This document shows, piece by piece, positions 1-5,454 of a DNA stretch of 6,004 nucleotides. Source of the DNA: Candidatus Dojkabacteria bacterium (GTDB lineage: Bacteria > Patescibacteriota > Dojkabacteria > SC72); assembly GCA_012800885.1 (NCBI GenBank), contig JAAZIL010000015.1, forward strand, positions 1 to 6,004. Reading direction: 5' to 3'. A program made the translations under genes and the position numbers. The notes beneath the pieces were generated by a model, which was not told the DNA's origin, made no database searches, and worked only from the letters and a program-made list of their open reading frames with translations. Within the stretch, counting starts at the first letter, position 1. Each line of letters starts with the position of its first letter.

Positions 1-17
1 ACATTTAATTATTTACT

Positions 18-503
18 ATGGCAAATAACGAAGAAGGAAAAAAAGTAATACCCCAAAGAGAGAGTGTTCATGTAGTATTCTTCTCTTGTCAGAATTGTGG
101 TGAAGAGACAGACTATATCCAGTTCTGTCCAGATTGTGGTCAACCTATGAGAGTTATAGATGTTGTAGAGAAGTTTGGAGAGAAAGCAGAAGATTTTATT
201 AAAAAGATAGAAGATAGATTGGTCCAGAGTAATACTATAAAGGATGGTTCAAGTTCTTCTACTCTTGATGATAGTCAAGAACCTAATATTATTGTATTAG
301 GAGATGATCCGAGTGATGAAGATATTCCAGAGGAAGATGTAGGTGCACTGGGTGAGATATTCCCTGATGATGAAGAGATGAGAATCTCTGATGGGAGTAC
401 CGATGTATTAAGTGATTTAGATGATATTGTTGCAGAGTTAGATAAAGAGGATGATGATTTCTCATTTGATGATTTAGGAGAAGAGGGCCTTCCTGAGTTA
501 TAG
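18..503 (+). CDS. Small zinc-ribbon protein with long acidic C-terminal tail (function unknown)
   Basis: A 161-residue protein. Residues 24-40 form a compact zinc ribbon with two CxxC knuckles (C24/C27 and C37/C40, each followed by Gly), the short zinc-ribbon pattern found in many unrelated small bacterial proteins. A probable amphipathic helix follows (about 46-70). From about residue 84 to the end the chain is strongly acidic, rich in Asp/Glu with scattered hydrophobic residues, and likely disordered. There is no signal peptide or membrane segment, so it should be cytoplasmic. The ATG at 18 is preferred because an in-frame TAA lies at 6-8. No Shine-Dalgarno sequence is visible, and the 17 bases before the start contain no G. 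The acidic tail could mimic nucleic acid or bind a basic partner, but that is a guess. I do not recognise the family. The gene is real on length, codon use and the cysteine motif; its function is open. Confidence 0.85.
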   Translation: MANNEEGKKVIPQRESVHVVFFSCQNCGEETDYIQFCPDCGQPMRVIDVVEKFGEKAEDFIKKIEDRLVQSNTIKDGSSSSTLDDSQEPNIIVLGDDPSDEDIPEEDVGALGEIFPDDEEMRISDGSTDVLSDLDDIVAELDKEDDDFSFDDLGEEGLPEL

Positions 504-519
504 GGATTTTTAATACCAC

Positions 520-548
520 TTAAGATATTGCTGAATAATAGATATAAT
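520..548 (+). promoter_or_regulatory. Putative sigma-70-type promoter for the glycosyltransferase-recO-surface protein cluster
   Basis: TTAAGA at 520-525 (4 of 6 to TTGACA) is followed after 17 bases by a perfect TATAAT at 543-548. Transcription would start near 555, leaving a leader of about 25 bases before the ATG at 580, with no Shine-Dalgarno sequence in it. An 8-bp inverted repeat (TAGATATA at 539-546, TATATCTA at 553-560) spans the -10 box. In DNA this AT-rich such matches arise by chance, but spacing and position are right. Confidence 0.5.
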
Positions 549-579
549 AGAGTATATCTAATAGATTACATATACATTA

Positions 580-1743
580 ATGAAACAAGATCACACTATT
601 GCAGTAGTATCTGACCCCTTATACAAATATGGAGGAGCAGAGAAGCATCTTTCATATATTTTAAAAACATTTCCTCATAAAACTCTTTTTACAGCGTATT
701 GTGATAAAGAGTTTGTAAAAAAGCAGTTCCCTGATATAGAGATTAAAACTTCTTTTATGCAGTATCTACCTTGGAAGAAGAAACTCAGATATATATACCT
801 ACTATTACAACCTTTAGCATATAGAAGTTTCAGATTTAAAAAATATGATTGTATTGTATCTCTCTCTATAGGGTTTGGTAAGTTTGTACGAGGTAAGATA
901 CCACATATCAACATATGTATGTCTCCACCTAAATTCCTCTGGCAAAAAGAGAGTAGATCATTGCTAAACAAGAAGCAACTCGCTGGGTGGGATAAGTTCC
1001 TGTTTCAGTTTTACTCTCTCTTTGTTAACTCCTTTTTAGAAGATATCTGGAGAAAGTGGGATAGGAATGCAGCAAGAAGGATAGATAATATAGTGGCAAT
1101 CTCAGATGTAGTAAGAAAAAGAGTGAAAAAATACTACGGTGTAGATAGTGATGTTATCTTTCCTCCTGTTGAGGTACAGGAGATATCAGAGTTATCGAAA
1201 CAGTATGAGAAAGAGAATTGGTTTCTCTATTTAGGTAGAGTTGAGACATACAAAGGTGTGGCACTTGCAATAAAGGCTGTAAATGATGCGAAGGTTCCTT
1301 TAAAGATAGCTGGTGTTGGAGATGACTTGGAGAGAATGAAAGATTTAGTTAAAAAATTAAGTGCTAAAGGATATGTTAGATTCTTAGGCTTTGTATCAGA
1401 TGAAGAGAAAATAGAGCTTCTATCTAAAACAAAAGCCCTGTTATTTCCTGTTAGGGATGAAGACTTCGGAATTGTTCCTGTAGAGGCTAATGCTGCTGGG
1501 ACACCGGTAATTGCCTATAGAGAAGGAGGTGTTACAGAGACTATCTCTGAGGTAAATCCTAAAACAGGGATATTTTTTGATAAGTATAATTACAAGGAGT
1601 TATCAAATGTTTTGGAAAAATTCGATGCTAAGCAGTATCAACCAGATAGTTGTAGAAAACAGGCTATGAATTTCTCTGTAGATATATTTCAATACAAGCT
1701 TAGACTCTATGTAGATGATGTACTTAGTAAAAAGCAAGCTTAA
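580..1743 (+). CDS. Glycosyltransferase family 4 (GT-B fold, retaining)
   Basis: A 387-residue cytoplasmic or membrane-associated glycosyltransferase of the group 1 / GT4 family, which moves a sugar from a nucleotide-activated donor to a glycan, lipid or polyprenol acceptor. The N-terminal Rossmann half carries the glycine-rich GGAE loop (18-21), and the C-terminal half has the family's donor-binding signatures. These are a YLGR...YKG segment with R220 and K225 in the positions that usually contact donor phosphates, a downstream GVGDD turn, and the EX7E motif with E294 and E302 inside a DFGIVPVE stretch, followed by AxGTPVIA. Length is normal for the family and the protein looks intact. Donor and acceptor cannot be told from sequence. 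The first gene of a cluster, it shares one base with recO (TAATG), which suggests translational coupling. No Shine-Dalgarno precedes the ATG. A role in envelope polysaccharide or glycolipid synthesis is likely, given a surface protein two genes downstream. Confidence 0.93.
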   Translation: MKQDHTIAVVSDPLYKYGGAEKHLSYILKTFPHKTLFTAYCDKEFVKKQFPDIEIKTSFMQYLPWKKKLRYIYLLLQPLAYRSFRFKKYDCIVSLSIGFGKFVRGKIPHINICMSPPKFLWQKESRSLLNKKQLAGWDKFLFQFYSLFVNSFLEDIWRKWDRNAARRIDNIVAISDVVRKRVKKYYGVDSDVIFPPVEVQEISELSKQYEKENWFLYLGRVETYKGVALAIKAVNDAKVPLKIAGVGDDLERMKDLVKKLSAKGYVRFLGFVSDEEKIELLSKTKALLFPVRDEDFGIVPVEANAAGTPVIAYREGGVTETISEVNPKTGIFFDKYNYKELSNVLEKFDAKQYQPDSCRKQAMNFSVDIFQYKLRLYVDDVLSKKQA

Positions 1744-2360
1744 TGTCAAAGGATACTGTAATTGTATTAAAATCAATTAACTATTCAGAAGCGGATAAGA
1801 TACTCACTGTGTTTGGAAAGAGGGTAGGGAAATTTACTCTCTTTGCAAGGAGTATTAGAAAGATAAATAGTAAAAACAGAGGGAATATGCAAACTCTGAA
1901 TACTTGTGATATATCTTTCTATGAAGGTAAAGGGCTACCTCTACTGAGAGAATCATCTCTAAAGTACTGTGTTAATACAGATGTATTGAAAGATAGAGTA
2001 GATGATATTAATAGAGTGTTGGTACTGCTAAACAAAATCCTTCAAGAGGGAGATCCTAATGAGAAGATATTTACTCTTCTGTTGAGTGTATGTAAAAAAG
2101 ATTTTGATATTGAGAGTGTTAATAGGTTTAGAGTACTATTTCTAAAAGAGATGGGTTTTTTAAATGACTTCTCTGTGTGTAATATATGTGGTAGTGTAGA
2201 GAATATTAAATATATTGATTTAGAATCCTTTGCTCTTGTTTGTAATAATTGTTACAGTAAAGCAGAGAGAAACTATATGTTAGGAGAGAACCCTTACATT
2301 GAGAAACCATTTATACAAGCTCTAGACCTATATATTAAAAGAGTAATAGAGGAGATATAG
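1743..2360 (+). CDS. recO: DNA repair protein RecO (recombination mediator)
   Basis: A 205-residue RecO. In the RecF pathway RecO binds and anneals single-stranded DNA and, with RecR, helps load RecA onto SSB-coated gaps. The N-terminal part (about 1-75) matches the RecO OB-fold pattern: VIVLKSINYSEADKILTVF, then GK and a basic strand, then a NMQTLNTCDISFYEGKG segment corresponding to the usual 'lqp...' region. A four-cysteine zinc site follows in the helical C-terminal half (C146/C149 and C167/C170), the typical RecO zinc finger. It is shorter than the roughly 240 residues common in the family, with a reduced helical region and C-terminus but no sign of a frameshift. The ATG overlaps the stop of the glycosyltransferase gene by one base, and there is no Shine-Dalgarno, so translation probably depends on reinitiation after the upstream gene. 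Confidence 0.88.
   Translation: MSKDTVIVLKSINYSEADKILTVFGKRVGKFTLFARSIRKINSKNRGNMQTLNTCDISFYEGKGLPLLRESSLKYCVNTDVLKDRVDDINRVLVLLNKILQEGDPNEKIFTLLLSVCKKDFDIESVNRFRVLFLKEMGFLNDFSVCNICGSVENIKYIDLESFALVCNNCYSKAERNYMLGENPYIEKPFIQALDLYIKRVIEEI
2348..2354 (+). promoter_or_regulatory. Ribosome binding site that decides the start of the surface protein gene
   Basis: AGAGGAG at 2348-2354 is the only clear Shine-Dalgarno sequence before any gene start in this window. It lies in the last codons of recO, 8 bases before the ATG at 2363 and 5 bases before a possible GTG at 2360. The spacing favours the ATG at 2363. Confidence 0.6.
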
Positions 2361-2362
2361 TG

Positions 2363-4471
2363 ATGAGAATAAAAACTGCCTTAATTACAATTCTACTGTT
2401 ATGTTTAATACCTGTTTCCTCTCTCTTTGCTCAAGAGCAGATTGTATTTAGAGAGGGTGTTGTTGTAACTGCTGCTATAGGTACAGATCTCTATTCAACT
2501 ATCACACTTGAACCTATTACTGTAGAGATATATCAACCTTCGACTGTAACTATTAGAATACTCTCTCCAGCAGGTGTGGGTATTCCAGGTAGAGAAGTAG
2601 TTATTGTTGCTCCTGGTCTAGTTATTACTCAACCGACTAATCTGACAGATTCAACAGGTAGAACAAGTGGTAGTGTGTACTCTCCTGTTACAGGTACATA
2701 TCTTGTTTGTGCTAAAGATACAACATTTGCATATGAGATTACGATTGAGAATTGTAGAACCCTTTATGTAGAACCTGTTGCAGTTCCAACTCTTCTACCA
2801 GAGCCTTACTATACAAAAGGAACAAGGAATACTTTGTTTTGGCAGAGTGTTGGTAGTGGATATGAATACTACATTGAAGTAAGTGATAAAGAAGATTTCA
2901 GTAATATTATTAGTAATTCAGGATGGGTAGATAGTACCTCTTATCAATTTACTAATCTCCAGAATGAGAAGATGTATTTCTACAGAGTAAGAGCAAAGAA
3001 TCCTTGGGGAGGGGTAAGTACTTGGTCGAATATAGTGTTTAGTGTTCAAGATTCAGAGCCTCCTGTTATTAAGACACTAGTTATCGGTGATATAGGAGAT
3101 AACACTACTACTCAATGGGAATCTAATTATATGGTTCAAATGATTTTTAGAGTAACAGATAATCTCCAACTTCAGAGAGCTGATTTTTTGTGTGTTAATT
3201 CATCAGGTAGTACATACTCTTGTGTTAAAGATTACAGAATGGAGGGTGATAATCTTGTTGTTAATCTTAGGTTAAAAGATTTAGAGAGAATATCAAAAGC
3301 ATATCTTAGAGATAGATATGAGTTCTGTGTTGAGGCAAGTGATGCAGCAGGGAATATAATAAGGGTGTGTGGTATAGAATTAATAATACCTAAGCCAGAG
3401 AAACCTCCAGAGAAGCCTACAGAGAAGCCTCCTGTTGATGATGAAGAGAAGCCCGTAGAGATAGAGCCTGAGCCTAGGCCAACAGTAATTGAAATAATAG
3501 AGAAGACATTAGATGATGCTATTGGTCATCTAGAGTTAGAAGAAATAGAGAGGATTACTACTACTGCTAGTATTATAACTGTTACAACGGCGGTAGCACT
3601 AACAATTGGTAGTTTTTTTAACTTCTCATACATTCTAATTCAGTTAATTCTTAACTTACTGTCTTGGTTGGGTCTAAGAGCAGGAGCAAAGCCTTTAGGA
3701 TACGTATATGATTCACTTACAAAAGAGCCAATAGCTCAAGCTATTGTAAGGATTTTCGATTTAGAAGGAAAAATAGTATGGACAGATGTTACTGATGCAG
3801 GAGGACACTTCTCTGCAAGACTTGAACAGGGTAAATACAAGATACTTGTTAGAGCTCCTAAATATATTTTCCCTTCTACTATTGTTTTTGGAAAAGAGGA
3901 CTTCCCACTTACAAATGTATATCACGGTGAAGAGTTTGAAGTCTCTGATGAGAGAGAATTAAACTTCTCAATACCGCTAGATCCTTTAGAAGCATCTAAA
4001 TTTAGAATCTGGAGAGAGATTGTTTGGGGTAGGGTAAAGGTTATATTAAATATTTTACATATCTTCCTTTTTGTAATAGGTCTAGTATTAGCTATATATC
4101 TTTATCGAAAGAATCCGTATTGGTTAACTCTCGTAGTATTACTCCTCTATATCCCTTCTTCTTTCTTTATAGTAAGGAATATTTTCGGTAAGAGAGAGAG
4201 ATACGGAGTTGTAAAGGATGCTCATGGTAATCCTGTTAGTGGTTTAGTGGTAGGTTTAAAAGAAGCAGAGTTTGACAAAGTTGTTGCAAAAAGAGTAACT
4301 GATTCAAGAGGTAGGTATAGAATGTTAGTAAATAGGGGCAGATACTATATCGAAGTATTAGATACAGGTTACAAAGTAGAACGAATAAAGGGTGATAGTG
4401 AGGTTCTGATTGAGAAAGATGATTCATGGATAGTGAGTGATATAGTGGTTTCTAAATTAGAAAATAGTTAA
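2363..4471 (+). CDS. Secreted, membrane-anchored multidomain protein: Ig-like, FN3 and two carboxypeptidase-regulatory-like domains
   Basis: A 702-residue envelope protein with no recognised enzymatic domain. An N-terminal Sec signal peptide (basic MRIK, hydrophobic core, probable cleavage after LFA at about residue 23) leads into a beta-rich Ig-like region (25-135). A fibronectin type III-like domain follows (about 140-230, with FW, YRVRAKN and W landmarks), then a third Ig-like domain (about 232-342). A Pro/Glu/Lys linker (345-372) precedes a hydrophobic stretch at about 400-440 (one long or two short membrane segments). Next come a carboxypeptidase regulatory-like domain (about 445-545; GYVYD, AIVRIFD, TDAGGHFSARLEQGKY), two more membrane segments (about 563-582 and 586-604), and a second such domain (613-690; GVVKDAHGNPVSG, TDSRGRYRMLVNRGRY). 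All six cysteines of the mature chain (116, 131, 277, 287, 322, 336) are in the N-terminal ectodomain. A GTG start at 2360 is possible; the ATG has better Shine-Dalgarno spacing. Role is probably adhesion or envelope scaffolding (inference). Confidence 0.85.
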   Translation: MRIKTALITILLLCLIPVSSLFAQEQIVFREGVVVTAAIGTDLYSTITLEPITVEIYQPSTVTIRILSPAGVGIPGREVVIVAPGLVITQPTNLTDSTGRTSGSVYSPVTGTYLVCAKDTTFAYEITIENCRTLYVEPVAVPTLLPEPYYTKGTRNTLFWQSVGSGYEYYIEVSDKEDFSNIISNSGWVDSTSYQFTNLQNEKMYFYRVRAKNPWGGVSTWSNIVFSVQDSEPPVIKTLVIGDIGDNTTTQWESNYMVQMIFRVTDNLQLQRADFLCVNSSGSTYSCVKDYRMEGDNLVVNLRLKDLERISKAYLRDRYEFCVEASDAAGNIIRVCGIELIIPKPEKPPEKPTEKPPVDDEEKPVEIEPEPRPTVIEIIEKTLDDAIGHLELEEIERITTTASIITVTTAVALTIGSFFNFSYILIQLILNLLSWLGLRAGAKPLGYVYDSLTKEPIAQAIVRIFDLEGKIVWTDVTDAGGHFSARLEQGKYKILVRAPKYIFPSTIVFGKEDFPLTNVYHGEEFEVSDERELNFSIPLDPLEASKFRIWREIVWGRVKVILNILHIFLFVIGLVLAIYLYRKNPYWLTLVVLLLYIPSSFFIVRNIFGKRERYGVVKDAHGNPVSGLVVGLKEAEFDKVVAKRVTDSRGRYRMLVNRGRYYIEVLDTGYKVERIKGDSEVLIEKDDSWIVSDIVVSKLENS

Positions 4472-4475
4472 GATA

Positions 4476-4504
4476 TTGAAAAATCTTCTCTCTATTGGTA
4501 TTAT
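4476..4504 (+). promoter_or_regulatory. Promoter of the tRNA-Lys gene
   Basis: TTGAAA at 4476-4481 (5 of 6 to TTGACA) and TATTAT at 4499-4504 (5 of 6 to TATAAT) are exactly 17 bases apart. Initiation would fall near 4511, about 12 bases before the mature tRNA 5' end, a normal short leader for RNase P. It is the best-matching promoter in the window and begins 5 bases after the upstream stop codon. Confidence 0.65.
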
Positions 4505-4522
4505 TCCTTGTTTTAACAACGA

Positions 4523-4595
4523 GGGTGTGTAGCTCAATTGGTAGAGCAAACGGCTCTTAACCGTTAGGTTCAGGGTTCGAGTCCCTGTACACCCA
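4523..4595 (+). tRNA. tRNA-Lys (anticodon CUU)
   Basis: A complete 73-base cloverleaf. Acceptor arm GGGTGTG (4523-4529) pairs with TACACCC (4588-4594) with one G-U pair next to the loop side, and the discriminator is A4595. D arm GCTC/GAGC (4532-4535, 4544-4547) has GG in its loop. Anticodon stem AACGG/CCGTT (4549-4553, 4561-4565) encloses the loop CTCTTAA, giving anticodon CTT at 4556-4558, which reads AAG (Lys), with T33 and A37 as expected. The variable loop is 5 bases and the T arm CAGGG/CCCTG encloses TTCGAGT. CCA is not encoded, so the end must be added by a CCA-adding enzyme. C34 excludes the wobble-uridine modifications that Elp3 makes. Confidence 0.97.
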
Positions 4596-4617
4596 CTCTC
4601 TTCATATTTATTGTATA

Positions 4618-4675
4618 AATTTAACTACTTTATAGACAAGATATATAATATTATATATAGTTAAGTAGTTAAATT
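4618..4675. repeat. Nested dyad: 13-bp inverted repeat around an 18-bp AT palindrome
   Basis: AATTTAACTACTT at 4618-4630 is perfectly complementary to AAGTAGTTAAATT at 4663-4675, with 32 bases between. Inside lies a perfect palindrome, ATATATAATATTATATAT, at 4641-4658, its centre 3 bases off the centre of the outer repeat. The element fills the gap between the tRNA and the 4691 gene and overlaps the promoter candidates there. The right arm is not followed by a T run, so it does not look like an ordinary intrinsic terminator. It could be an operator, a leader hairpin in read-through transcripts or an RNA-processing site. Confidence 0.75.
4621..4661 (+). promoter_or_regulatory. Promoter region for the 4691 membrane protein gene (two overlapping candidates)
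   Basis: Two arrangements with 17-base spacing overlap. TTAACT (4621-4626) with a perfect TATAAT (4644-4649) would start transcription near 4656. TAGACA (4633-4638, 5 of 6) with TATAGT (4656-4661, 5 of 6) would start near 4668 and leave a leader of about 23 bases, similar to the leader predicted before 580. The sequence alone cannot choose between them. Both lie within the nested inverted repeat, and neither leader contains a Shine-Dalgarno sequence. Confidence 0.4.
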
Positions 4676-4690
4676 AAGTAAAATTATTCT

Positions 4691-5452
4691 ATGTCACAGG
4701 AGCAAAAACCATTATCAGAACTTATTGGATCAATAGAACAACAAGATTTTACTCCAGAGGATTCAGCAGATTCATCAATAGGTTCATCTAAGCAGAAGGG
4801 TAGTAAATCTTTTATGATAATAGTATTACTATTACTTCTGTTAATAGCAGGTATGGGTGGTTACTATGCCTACAAACAGTATTATGCCGAGCCAGAGCCT
4901 GAGTTAGCAGAGGAGTTTGAAGAAGAGTTTGAAGAAGAATATAGTGAGATGGATGAGTTAACACAACTAAAACAGATTACAATCCCTGATGAGAAGAATA
5001 ATACAGAGGATGAAATAGGGATAGTTGTATCTGAAGATTGGTTAGTAGAAGAGGGAGAGTACAGTACTCTTCTTAAGAAGGGATGTTTCTCAATCTCTAT
5101 TACAAAAAATCCAATTATTACAGGTGGAGGATGGGGTTTTATGTATGAAGGACGAGGAGAATTTAATGTAATCACTTCTAGTATGATGATTAATGGAGAA
5201 TCTGTACAGAAAGTTACTCATGTGCTTGAGAGTGATGTTATTACAGATAGTGATTTAGAGAATATATTTGCTGGTTCTGTGTTTGCATCTAAAGATAGTA
5301 AGGCATCAACTCCTACACTAGAACTTAACAATGAGTCGTATCTAATTAAGTATGTTTATGATTGTAAGGCGCCTATTAGTATTGATAGCCAAGAGTATAT
5401 CGATACTATAGCAGTAATGGACGGTATTGTTCAGAGTATTACGATTGAGTAA
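4691..5452 (+). CDS. Single-pass membrane protein with acidic linker and extracytoplasmic domain (function unknown)
   Basis: A 253-residue protein with type II-like bitopic layout. Residues 1-40 are polar and end with lysines (KQKGSKS), expected in the cytoplasm. About 41-60 is one leucine-rich membrane helix ending in a tyrosine-rich juxtamembrane segment. Residues 67-90 are a strongly acidic Glu-rich spacer. The remaining part (about 95-253) looks like a compact alpha/beta or beta-rich outer domain, with a VSEDWLVEE motif reminiscent of PsbP/DUF1795-like lipoprotein domains, a glycine-rich GGGWGF turn, and only two cysteines (C132 and C225) that could form a disulfide. No catalytic motif is evident and I do not recognise the family. 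The ATG at 4691 gives the natural N-terminus; no Shine-Dalgarno precedes it. The gene has its own promoter region after the tRNA and meets elp3 tail to tail with 2 bp between stops. Confidence 0.85.
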   Translation: MSQEQKPLSELIGSIEQQDFTPEDSADSSIGSSKQKGSKSFMIIVLLLLLLIAGMGGYYAYKQYYAEPEPELAEEFEEEFEEEYSEMDELTQLKQITIPDEKNNTEDEIGIVVSEDWLVEEGEYSTLLKKGCFSISITKNPIITGGGWGFMYEGRGEFNVITSSMMINGESVQKVTHVLESDVITDSDLENIFAGSVFASKDSKASTPTLELNNESYLIKYVYDCKAPISIDSQEYIDTIAVMDGIVQSITIE

Positions 5453-5454
5453 GG

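Noticed and set aside
289..519. Minus-strand open frame opposite the acidic tail
   Set aside because: Its His/Leu/Pro-rich product is the antisense of Asp/Glu-rich codons in the real gene; no start context or domain supports it.
2360..2362. GTG at 2360 as start of the surface protein
   Set aside because: It would overlap the recO stop and is possible, but the ATG at 2363 has better Shine-Dalgarno spacing (8 versus 5 bases) and gives the same signal peptide.
4470..4487. Hairpin AAGAT/ATCTT after the surface protein stop as a terminator
   Set aside because: Only 5 AT-rich base pairs with an 8-base loop and no T run; it overlaps the -35 box of the tRNA promoter.
4506..4524. Stem CCTTGTT/AACGAGG just before the tRNA
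   Set aside because: It would take the first two bases of the mature tRNA and begins upstream of the predicted transcription start, so it would not form in the main transcript.
4882..5175. Minus-strand open frame rich in serine opposite the membrane protein
   Set aside because: The Ser/Asn-rich product mirrors Glu codons of the real gene; it is a shadow frame.
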